64,000 nt of DNA, from the NCBI GenBank assembly GCA_022925895.1, contig JAKSYS010000001.1, positions 434,001-498,000 on the forward strand. Direction: 5' to 3'. The notes below the pieces were generated by a model, which worked only from the letters and a program-made list of their open reading frames with translations, was not told where the DNA came from and did not search any database. A program made the translations under genes and the position numbers. The stretch comes from Fragilaria crotonensis. Lineage: Eukaryota; Bacillariophyta; Fragilariophyceae; Fragilariales; Fragilariaceae. Within the stretch, counting starts at the first letter, position 1; each line of letters opens with the position of its first letter. This document shows positions 30,078 through 39,489 of the stretch, piece by piece.

Positions 30078-32716
30078 ATGACTCTTGCCGTCTCTTCTAC
30101 GAGAAGCAAGATGTACCGTCAAGGTGGCTCTGGAATAGAGGGATGGATGAATGACCCTGTGGAAACTGCAAATTCGCGCAACGACGAACCGATTACCCGA
30201 ATGAATCGAACGCTTCCATCGGAACGTCGACCATCATCTGCTCTCCGAAATTCGATTGCATCCGAAAGGCACTTATCGTCAACGTCCTCGTCTTTATCCG
30301 GCATGCCACTAAGCACACGTATCCCTCGTGGTGATCGTTTCGATCGCGGTGCGTCACACTCTCAGTCATTGTCTCGCCATTTTGACAGTGGAACGGTCGG
30401 TCATTCGAACGATCGGACCCTCAACCAAGGCCGACGAAGACCATTAGACACTCAGAGTCTTGTGGATTTGTCTAGAACAAGAGCGACGTCGACAGAGCGT
30501 CTACAACGTTCTCCTGAAGCGAACGAGCGCTCTTCTCGCCGACGAAGCGATCAGAGCCTGGGCGTGGCCGCACCGTCTCTTGGTGACTTTCTCAGTCAAA
30601 ACCGAGCTGACGATTCAGACGTGCCGACTGGCTCCGGGGAAGACACTGACGATGATGACGCCACTTTCTTCTCCATGTTCCAGTGGTCCAAGACTGAAGA
30701 TGCGTCCGCTTCAGCCGGTGCTGCTGCTAAGCAGAAAGCATACTCATCCTCGCGCTCTGTCGGTGGCAGGTCCATGGGTGGACTTCCGTCCCGTGCCGTG
30801 TCGCAACCAAGACAGCGTCTTGCCCGTGGATCGGCATCAGTTGCAGACTTTCCATCCGCTCAAGCCTCGCCGTTTCAAACGAGTAGCTTGACACGGAATG
30901 GTATGTCTGGACTGTACTCAAAATCTTCACCTGACGGGGATGACGACGATGATGATGACGACAATCGAGTCCGCCTCATGGGCACTTCAAAACCTGTTTT
31001 ACGCCGGTCGGCAACATCTTCCGGAGTGGGTACCACGCGAGGATGGCAGTCATCGCCCGAAGATGACGACGACCAACCCGATGCGCTATTGAAGCAACGA
31101 CCAAGCTTCCGCACTAGTCAAAGACAACTGCAAAAGAATGATTATTTGGAAAAAGAGGCCTCGGACGCGTTTGATCGATTCCTTCGCGAACGTGAAGAAA
31201 AAATCGCTGCGGAACGGCTACGCTCCCTGCAACAGCTGGAGCAGCTCCTGCCAAGAAGGCATAGGTCGCGCTCATCGTCTCGCAATCATCATCACCATCA
31301 TCGCAGTAGTGCTGACAAACCACGAAGCGACGATCGGGATCGAGAACGACGCCATCGTGATCGAAGTATCGATCATGACGGAGAAGGAAACGATGATCGC
31401 GTGCGGGATCGAGACCACAAGAAGAAGAAAAAGAAGAAGGAGCGCTCGTCACGAAAAGATAGCGATGGCCTCGAGCGAAAAGAAAGAAAACATCGCAATG
31501 ATGGAGGTGAGCGCAAAGAGCGCAGACATCGAGGAGAAGGCGAGGAAAGAAGCGAGAGAAGGGATCGTGGTGACGATGGCGATCGAGAGAGGAGGCGTTC
31601 CTCCCGGCGCACATCTGACACCGATGGTGTAGAAAAGTTGCGATCGTCCAGCCTGAGATGCAGCAGTCACAGTGGCCCTTTGAAGGAGGATTCCGAGGAG
31701 ATTGGCGAGAGGCACTCGAGCGGAACAGGTTGCGAAGAGAAGCGACGCTCACAAAGCCGGAGACGCGGCAGTCGCAGTCGCCGTTCGAAGGGACATCTAG
31801 TGATGCAGACGGTGAAGAAAAACTTTACCGCTCATCGAGCCGGAGACGCAGCAGTTACAGCACTGGCTCGAAGGATGCTTTGAGCGACGCGGATTTCGAA
31901 GATAAACAGCCTGCGTCTAGCCGGAGACGCAAAGAGGATTCCGGGGAGCCCCGCCGTCGCCGCAAGTCTTCCTCACGGAAAGATTCCTCTCGACGACGTT
32001 CCAAAACCGACGAAATTGGTGATGAAGCACCTCGTCGCATCGCAGAAGAAGGTAGGGCAATGGATGCGAGGCGTAGTTCTAAAAGCGACTGTGACTCGCA
32101 ATTTGACTCTACGTACGGAACTCCTTCTGAGGATGAAGAGATGAGTAAGTTGCAATCTTCCCAGGATGCTGATATTACCCTTTTACAATTTGATCCAACC
32201 AAGGCTGGAAACATCGATCAGGTCGTCATTAGTCAAAACTCTCGCGTGGACATCGACCACGCCGACGGAACGAGAAGCGTCGGGCACATTCGAGAAATGC
32301 CGGTAACTCCCGAGAGTCGACGCCAACATTTCTCCGACTCGATAACTGCCTCATTGACTACATCGCTCGAATCTTCGGCCCCGTCCTCTACAGACCGGCG
32401 TGTTCGGCGGCTTTTATCGACGGGCGGTGACATGTTTCGTCGCAAGTCAAAAACTGCTGCATCCGACGTTGTCCAAGACCAAGCTCAAAGCGGGCGTCGA
32501 AGGCGTAGTTATTCGGACGATGATGATTACTTCGGCGTACCTCACTTGACAGACTCTGCCAGGAGTGAAAGGCCTACTTTACGAGAAGCTACTAGACACA
32601 GAGATAAGGATGTTGGTGGTCTAGTGAGAGCCAAGAGTACTGGGCGGGCCGAAAGTGCAATGAGAACGTATCGCAAGCGCGATTCCAGTCGAGGAAGAGT
32701 GTGTGTTCGCTCGTGA
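30078..32716 (+). CDS. Disordered Ser/Arg-rich protein with an apparent frame break
   Basis: Two overlapping plus-strand frames (to 31883, then through 32716) read as one gene of about 879 residues. The ATG at 30078 is used; 30111 is an alternative. The protein is disordered and basic: Ser/Arg-rich throughout, with an Asp run (about residue 290), a short His run (HHHHHH at about 410), a long charged stretch of R-D-R, KKKKKK and ERR motifs at about 430-520, and RRxS sites. Around 31640-31880 three diverged copies of one repeat (R-S-x-S-R-R-R-x-S) follow one another. The first two read in frame one and the third in frame two, so the frame changes near 31787-31792. This is a 1-base deletion, a sequence error at a G run, or an unrecognised intron. 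Confidence 0.65.
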
Positions 32717-33137
32717 GACCGGGCGAAGACGGCATCCTGGAGGGCCGCATGAAAGCTCGACCGACAGGTTTCGTCATTTAGTTCTAGAGCTTTCTTGTAA
32801 TGTTGAGTGTTCATGGAAGCGATGAGAGATTCTGGTGCCAGGCTGTTAATCATCCACTGCCACGATGCCCGAAGGCAGTTGCGACTGCGGAGACCACTTT
32901 ACTGCAAGGTACTAGTGCTACAATACTGTGCCTTAGTAGTACTTACTTTGCCTTCAGCGTCTCTGTAGAGGCTCGTTATGTGTGGCAAGTGACAAGTCAT
33001 GATTTCAGATCCGAACACGGTTTATCCAAAATTTCAAACGGTACATTGATCACGAGGTCAAGTGGTTTTGACTCCCAAAGATCGTCAAAAACTATCATAT
33101 TTCCGCCAACCAATTCACTACAATTGACGTGTGAAAG
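32717..33137. other. Intergenic spacer
   Basis: About 420 bp with no gene seen; it includes a GTAC/CTAG-rich stretch at about 32908-32948. Confidence 0.5.
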
Positions 33138-33814
33138 ATGTATCCGGCACCTCAGGTATCAAAATTGATCTCATGCATGGACTCGGCCCAAACGTCGATC
33201 CTTAGTGTAGGTTCTGGGGACGGCTCGCAACAGCGTGCCATTGTGAATTCAGGCCACGCGAGACTTCAAACCACATTTTTCGACACGAAACCTGCCCTAT
33301 TGGCAAAGTACCCCGGAGCCGCCGAGATCCTGGCGACGCTCGAGGAGAAGTCCGTCTGGGTTCCACTCTACAGCATTGATGCCACAAAGCTGCACGCTAA
33401 CGACGGTATTGGCATGTATGATGTCATTATGTTTACCTTTCCCCATACAGATTTATCAAATAGCGATGCGAGACAGGTGGAATCCAATCAAACGTTGATT
33501 CGAGACTTTCTCAACTCCGCCCAGCGCTGTCTGAAGCCAGGTGTGGACAGATCGAAATAACTGTGAAGGCCGGAGAATTTTATGATCAATGGAAGGTTCC
33601 ACTCTTACTTCAGCGAAGCAAAGAAACGTCACTCGTATACCAGGGAAGCCACATGATGGACATGTCACGGTTTCCAGACTATACTCATCGCCTTACCAAG
33701 GGGAGTTGCGGGACCTTTAAGTGTGTTCACGATTTGCAGGGAGCGCACGTGCATTTGTTTTCCAGAGCTGTTCCTGATTTGAAAAGGAAAGAGCCACCCG
33801 TGATCTCCCCCTGA
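33138..33814 (+). pseudogene. BMT5-like (DUF2431) rRNA methyltransferase-type gene with a frame break
   Basis: The first frame (33138-33560) has a Rossmann-type SAM site ILSVGSGDGSQQ, then TTFFDTKPALLAKYPGAAE, SIDATKLHA, DVIMFTFPHTDLSN and NQTLIRDFLNSAQRCLKPG. These match the BMT5-like family, whose yeast member methylates 25S rRNA at N3 of a uridine. Right after LKPG the frame runs to a stop, but the +2 shifted frame continues the domain (QIEITVKAGEFYDQW, then YTHRLTKG and VHLFSRA). The sequence at 33541-33544 is GTGT where GT would keep the frame, so a 2-base duplication is the likely cause. It is either a young pseudogene or an assembly error. Catalytic function is from family knowledge. 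Confidence 0.7.
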
Positions 33815-33990
33815 GCTGTGTTCCAGTGTACCTTGGAGAAGGCTCGATTGGATGTTGTCACAGCTGCTCACAACATTTGGGATTTCAAAATGAAACATCC
33901 ATCCGTGTTCTCCCCCCTAAAGTCAGTGTCATTGTACTCTAGAGAAAGAAAGGCATTGACTGCTGTGGCAGCTCCTTGCTGCATTTTGGA
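33781..33990. repeat. Diverged tandem duplication, about 105-bp period
   Basis: Two copies, starting near 33781 and 33886, share blocks such as CC[A]CCCGTG-TCTCCCC and a T-CTGC-ACA-type run. The same frame is open across both apart from one stop in the first copy, so the duplication straddles the end of the BMT5-like gene. Confidence 0.6.
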
Positions 33991-34193
33991 TGAGGAAACT
34001 GTTCTGCTCCAAGATCCCGAAGTTGTTGTGGTGCAAAGACGAACGTATGACCTGCACGCCTCAAGGCTTAGTTGGAACATAAGTGAATGGTGATCTCGTG
34101 GCAGTTTCTATGGTTGGCTTCATTCCACTTTTCCATCTAAAGGATATTAATCAGCTCTATCTAGTCTTTCTTTCGCCTGATTGGCTTTGGGCA

Positions 34194-35132
34194 TTACCTT
34201 GGTAGCTTTGTCGTTTTGCCTCCTTGCTTCGATCGTCGTGACGATGACTTTGTTCTACAATGTGAGTCATATGATGAGCTTCGACGAGTCTTTTCCTTGT
34301 GCGATTTTCTGCCTCGTGTCAGAAGTTCTTCACTGGAATGGCGTCGCACCTTGAGTTCCTTTGATCCAACATTGTCGACATCACATTCCATGTTCGACAC
34401 CCTTGGCTTTCTGGGATCCCTTAAGGATTTTGAGGTATCGATGGTCCTTTTAGAGGTCTTTGGAGAGTCTGCTCGGAGGGCACGGTTTCCCCTTTGGCGT
34501 TGTATGGACGGTCGATTCGAAGGCGATGGATTCAATGGTAGAGATTCGCATGAGCGCCGATGTTGTTGTTGAGGAATCGAAGTTTCCTGAGACCTGAGCG
34601 ACGTGTCGGTTGATGAGACTTCCAAGTCTGACACATTAAGATGTAGCTCCCACAATGATGATCTGCACTCAGTGGACTTGCGCATCCTGGGGGTCAATCC
34701 TGGAGAGAGTGACTTGAACATCTCGAGTCTCTTGATGCAAACCTTTGGTGGGGGAGGAAGCTTCAGCTTCTGCGTTATCGTCAGATGTCCGTCATGAATC
34801 AACACAGTCTGAGCGAGGTGAACCGACTTCGGGAAGTCTAAGGACGAATGGGATCGTCTCAATATGGACAAGGGTCGCTTTCCTAACCGCTCGTGGCCTT
34901 GATATGAGTTTGATCGCACATATTTTGTGTGCTGCACCTGCGGATCACCTGATAGCTGTTCTGTCTGAGACTGTCTCCTCGCCAGTTCCTTTCCAGGAAC
35001 TGCGCCAGCCCTTCGAGAGTAGTGAAGTTTAAACATCGATGGAGTGTTAAGTGTTGATTCCAAGCACACCTCTTCCGACAGTCCAAAGAGTTGCGCTTCA
35101 TCGTGGGATACTTCATATGCCATGGTTTTCAT
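34194..35132 (-). CDS. Disordered Ser/Arg-rich protein
   Basis: A 312-residue intronless frame from a true ATG (a second ATG three codons in). No domain is recognised. The N-terminal ~50 residues are mixed in composition; the rest is basic and Ser-rich with sites such as LRRSHSS, RRHSSEE and TRRSSSYDS, and ends SSRRSKQGGKTTK. It is smaller than but similar in style to the two large genes at 22.8-26.4 and 30.1-32.7 kb. It converges on the BMT5-like gene. The function is unknown; a phosphorylated scaffold is one possibility. Confidence 0.62.
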   Translation of the reverse strand: MKTMAYEVSHDEAQLFGLSEEVCLESTLNTPSMFKLHYSRRAGAVPGKELARRQSQTEQLSGDPQVQHTKYVRSNSYQGHERLGKRPLSILRRSHSSLDFPKSVHLAQTVLIHDGHLTITQKLKLPPPPKVCIKRLEMFKSLSPGLTPRMRKSTECRSSLWELHLNVSDLEVSSTDTSLRSQETSIPQQQHRRSCESLPLNPSPSNRPSIQRQRGNRALRADSPKTSKRTIDTSKSLRDPRKPRVSNMECDVDNVGSKELKVRRHSSEELLTRGRKSHKEKTRRSSSYDSHCRTKSSSRRSKQGGKTTKLPR

Positions 35133-35863
35133 GTTTGTTCCGTATCTTGGTGAGCGATACTGGGCTTCCGTGTGCTTTTTTATTGGGAAATGTGATGCCT
35201 TGTTCGTCGTTGATTGAACACATCATGTTAGGAATGTCGTACGAATAGTTCCGAAGTCTTTTCACCATTATAGCATTCGAATCATCAAAGTGTAACAATT
35301 ATGCCGAATCCTGATGTGCCAGGCGTGGTGACACAAATTCGCTTAAAAAGCTAAGGTCTGCTGGCATTCCAATCGGAAACTATTAAGCGGGGTGACACAC
35401 ATCGCCAGTATCACCCTCCGACACGATGCCAGTATGACACGTGAACCATGCCCAATACCGACATTGTCCAAGGAATCCTTGTCTGATCCGATAGTTGTAT
35501 CATAATTAGTGTGAGTCCTGAGTCGCGACCAACCGGTGGCCTTTTCATCGTATCGAACAGACGTATTCATGTTGAATGTTGAATGAGCTTGATCTGGTCA
35601 TCAACCTTGTAACGGTATTGTTGCTGTGACTTAACTATTGCATATATGCATAAATGTGAGTGTGAGTTATCCCCTCTGAATTTTCCATTGAACGAAAGTG
35701 ATCTTGTATTATAAATCCACACTTGTTTCTGCTCTGTTTCATGCTTCTTGAAGAAGCCCAACAATCTACCGCTGCTAAGATATTTGGAATAGTCAAAAAA
35801 TCATCTATAGTACTCTACTAGTAGCTAGGTTTAGTATATGCTGGTATGCATACTGTACCCTGG
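35133..35863. other. Intergenic spacer
   Basis: No supportable gene. A few direct GGTGACACA and CCAGTAT-type motifs occur at about 35325-35435. Confidence 0.5.
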
Positions 35864-35865
35864 TA

Positions 35866-36494
35866 CCAGGGACATCCGGAATTCCTTCTTGAACCTCACT
35901 TTACCGAGAGTTTTTTAGGGCTGTCAAATCGAGTCACGTGACACACGACCGCTTAATAAATAACGTCAATGGATACTGGCTGGCGTCATGGATGCAAATT
36001 GGGGCTTGGCAGGCTCGGAGGTTATTTCTTCTCGTAAATAAGTCCACGATTAGAAATCTTCTCATGAATAAGTTGATGAGAAGATTTCTTCTCTTAAATA
36101 AGTTGATGAGAAGATTTCTTCTCGTAAATAAGTTCACGATTAGATACCTTCTCGTTTTTAAGTTAGACTTCTACGAGAAAGTGTATTGAAAGGATGAAAT
36201 CTTCTCTTAAATAAGTTCATAAGAAGATTTTTTCTTATGAATAAGTTCATGAGAAGAATTCTTCTCGTAAATAAGTTCACGAGAAGATTTCTTCTCGTAA
36301 ATAAGTTCACGATTAGATTTCTTCTCGTAAATAAGTTCGCCACGATGCCACGCTGGCTCGCACGCTAGCCAATACTCTTCCGACATCACGATGAACATAT
36401 ACAGTTTTGTATATTGATTAAATTTCAGTTTTTAATCTACGTATATCTGTGTAACACACTAACAGAATAAGAAGGAATTCCGGGATGTCCCAGG
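35866..36494. mobile_element. MITE with TA target site, filled by a 30-bp tandem array
   Basis: Flanked by TA at 35864-35865 and 36495-36496. Both ends begin CC[A/T]GGGACATCC and continue GGAATTCCTTCTT as inverted repeats, with a single-base length difference. The whole is 629 bp. Inside, partly inverted GCTGGC/GCTAGC segments flank the tandem array. There is no transposase frame. Tc1/mariner-type mobilisation is inferred from TA. Confidence 0.82.
36026..36338. repeat. 30-bp tandem repeat array
   Basis: About ten imperfect copies of a 30-bp unit (TTCTTCTCGTAAATAAGTTC plus ACGAGAAGAT). The unit is itself palindromic at its ends (CTTCTCGT and ACGAGAAG). Because 30 is a multiple of three, several frames stay open and give spurious repeat peptides. 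Confidence 0.9.
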
Positions 36495-36496
36495 TA

Positions 36497-38430
36497 TAAG
36501 GACTACGCCTACTAAAAACTATTTCTACCAGGTACCATACATGTATACGTACAAGGTACAAGTATAAACCATTTGCTAACGCTGAGACTAAAAAAACTAA
36601 TCAAACCAGGAAATCATCCGTTTGAAAAGTTGTTCTGTACTAATATAGATGCAAAATACTCCAACGCACAACCTCGATCAAGAAAATTTGGAAAAGGACA
36701 GTTTTTGATGAAGTTAGCTTTAGGGGTTTAGAGGTTAGGGGTGTAACTTATCCGGATGAAATTTGTACTTAATGTACTTTCAAAGCATAAAGTACGAAAA
36801 GTACGATGGGTTGCACCCTGAAGCACCAAAATGCAATTCTGACTTTTGCAATTTCATTTGGATAGATGTTTTGGGGTTCATCACCCAAAATCCTAACGTT
36901 GAGATGGATGCTGTACTGCGGTTGATGGTAATGGTCAGTAGGGATGGAAGTGAACATACGCATGCTGGTGAACGGGTGAGGGATGATATCGGATCTCGAG
37001 AAAATATCTCACCCAGTTTGAGTGGGAATTGTATTGAAATTAATTGTTTCATGTTCACATTCCTCCAAATTTGGTGCAATATTATCCGTTGAGGTAGAAC
37101 CTTCAAAAGATGACAATTGTTTCCGCCCAGCAAACTCGAGCCCACTCTGTTCTCACAATTGTTCCCGCCCAGCATACTTTAATGCTCAAGCCCACTCTGT
37201 CATCACTTTTCGGCTCAAGCACTTTGCAAGCCTTTGGACTGCACATCCACACAACAAATTCTAGCTCCATGTCATCCTCGTCATTGGAATCTGATTCTAT
37301 TTTGAATAGTGCTACTGGATCTGACGATTATGATTCAGATTCTGACATTGACACTGACGATGACAAGATGGACCATAAGAACCATTGCAAGAAAGAGATG
37401 AACCATGCTATCTGCCAAATCTTCTTCTGATTTGAAGGCAACACCTTCGCCAGCAAGCCACTGAAACCTAAATCTAGGAAACCTGGTTGGGACTGTGAGT
37501 TGATTGAAGGCAGTATCAGCTGTTCTTGCTAATTGACTCATTGAGTTTGCTTCTTCTTGTGATGCCAGCAACAGATGTCTTGCAGAATAAAGGTACAGGT
37601 AATTTTTTGCAGCAGTTGGGTCATGTCTGGTTTGTTGCACATAGGGCTTGCTTCTGCCCTACTAGTTAGGAACGTTTGTTGCTAAGCTGCATAAAATACT
37701 ATCATTTCACACATTTCAGCAATTTGTCTGGAGGTGCTGCAGCTAAGCTCAAATAATACTCATCATTATGCTCCATCAGTGGCAGGAGCATGCACAGAGA
37801 TCTGTGAAAAATGATGCCATGTTGCACCCAAGACAACATCTTAACCGTGAATTGCGTTGGTTGTAGCCTTTCCATGCATTGGTTCATGCCATGCCATTTC
37901 AAACAAGCAATATGGCACAGAATGGATTGTTGAGACTGTATTTGAGATCTGTATAAGGCAGACAAGGATGATGATGCTACCAAGAATTGAATCCACCACA
38001 TTGATCCTTCAACAGAAACAAGTACCGGATGCACGTATGTGGTCTTGTCCCTTGCCCAGTCGCGACCAAATTATCACTCACTCAACAAAGGGAAAACTTA
38101 TTACAAATTCTTTTTGACCAAACTATTCACAACATAACAACGCATTCAGATGCCAACCAAGCATGTCAGGAAACGTCTATTTACCTGTAATCTCACATAA
38201 CTCCTGCCCATTTCGGCCAGACGCTTCTCATAGGGAGCCCGTGTATCCGTGTATGTCCTATCATATGTCCCCTAATCGAGCCGGCCATGACCTGCTGCAG
38301 GGTACGGGAGTACTGGCTTCTACTTAGACGTTCTAGTGAAATAACGTTTTGTAGCAAAAATCCGCCCTTGTGGCCGGTGGTATTCTCTGTCTTTTGCTGA
38401 TGCAATTGGACGTAGTACTGATATCATACG
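36497..38430. other. Gene-poor, partly CpG-poor spacer
   Basis: About 1.9 kb. A small plus-strand frame at 37110-37430 (106 codons, Ser/Asp-rich end) lies over a short tandem duplication (about 37110-37200, shared CAATTGTT-CCGCCCAGCA and GCCCACTCTGT). From about 37440 to 38000 CpG is very sparse. I see no recognised gene; the small frame is too weak to call. Confidence 0.5.
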
Positions 38431-39315
38431 ATGATGGCTTCCAAGCTTTCCATCGCACCAGCGATAAGGGCTGTCCCCCGACAGCGATGGTTCAGCAGTG
38501 CTGATAATTCAGCACAGCGTCGTGCCTACGATTACTACAAACAAAGGGGGCGAATTTCGTCAAACAACTCAAATTCGGCTGTCTACACGGTAGAAGAGCG
38601 CAATCAGCAAATTGCTTGGTACATGGTTGCCGTAGTAGTTGGCGCGGTCGGGGCTACCTATGCATCCGTACCTCTCTACAAGATTTTCTGTCAGGCTACT
38701 GGTTTTGGTGGCACAACGCAGCGAGTGACACTTCAAGAATGGGCACAAGATCGAGACGAACGCGAATCGACCGGTGTCAGTCGACTCGTCCAGAATTTTT
38801 TGAATAAAATGCCCGAAGCACCCGCGGGAATGCGCAATACAGGGCGTGTCCATACGTGGACGGACGAAGATGCCGCTGCGAAGTTGGCATCCCTCAAACC
38901 AGTGGAAAATGGTCGCCTTATTACGGTCCGATTCGATTCCACTGTCGGTGATATTCTCCCCTGGACCTTCGTTCCTGCCCAGCTGGATGTCAAGGTTGTA
39001 CCAGGCGAAACTGCCCTTTCCTTCTTTACCGTTACTAACCATTCCGACAAACCCATCACTGGGGTTGCCACCTACAATGTGTACCCACCAAAGGCAGGCT
39101 TTTACTTCCAAAAGATTCAATGCTTTTGCTTTGAAGAACAGCGACTCTTGCCAGGCGAAACGGTCGACATGCCAGTGTTCTTCTTTATTGATCCAGACTT
39201 TTTGAGTGACAGTCAACTCCATCACGTTAATAATTTGACGCTGTCCTACACCTTCTTTCAGACCGATGTTGATGAAGACGACGACAACGCCGATGACGAA
39301 GCAGTAGCGGCTTAA
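38431..39315 (+). CDS. COX11: Cytochrome c oxidase assembly protein COX11
   Basis: 294 residues, intronless, starting at tandem ATGs. COX11 delivers copper to the CuB site of cytochrome oxidase subunit 1 at the mitochondrial inner membrane. The N-terminus is a mitochondrial-type presequence (Arg/Ser-rich, about 1-35). A single span at about 53-72 (WYMVAVVVGAVGATYAS) is followed by VPLYKIFCQATGFGG, a family hallmark. The C-terminal domain has ITVRFDSTVGDILPW, FVPAQLDVKVVPGE, TYNVYPPKAGFYFQKIQCFC and FFIDPDF. The CxCF copper-binding motif (CFCFEEQ) is intact. The acidic tail (DVDEDDDNADDE) is an extension. Length fits the family. The residues expected for function are present. Confidence 0.96.
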   Translation: MMASKLSIAPAIRAVPRQRWFSSADNSAQRRAYDYYKQRGRISSNNSNSAVYTVEERNQQIAWYMVAVVVGAVGATYASVPLYKIFCQATGFGGTTQRVTLQEWAQDRDERESTGVSRLVQNFLNKMPEAPAGMRNTGRVHTWTDEDAAAKLASLKPVENGRLITVRFDSTVGDILPWTFVPAQLDVKVVPGETALSFFTVTNHSDKPITGVATYNVYPPKAGFYFQKIQCFCFEEQRLLPGETVDMPVFFFIDPDFLSDSQLHHVNNLTLSYTFFQTDVDEDDDNADDEAVAA

Positions 39316-39489
39316 CCTGGTGGTTTGTTGTTGTGTTGTACCGTTTTACAAGTTGTAAAAGGGTATTCCTAAAGGCTTCAAACGTAGTATTACATTTTTA
39401 ATCATACTGTAGTTCTTGTACAAAATGCACCTCAAACGCAGGCCACATGCTACATTTCTGAGATATGGCAACAGCAACAGTAGCAAACT

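Noticed and set aside
33800-33830. Intron removing the in-frame stop after the BMT5-like gene
   Set aside because: The only GT-AG pair spans 27 bases, too short; the stop is also at the natural end of the domain.
36026-36338. CRISPR-like array
   Set aside because: Units are contiguous with no unique spacers, and the context is eukaryotic. The 62974-63290 array is too irregular as well.
35934-36398. Open frames with repeated Leu/Arg peptides
   Set aside because: They follow from the 30-bp unit being a multiple of three; open on both strands and confined to the array.
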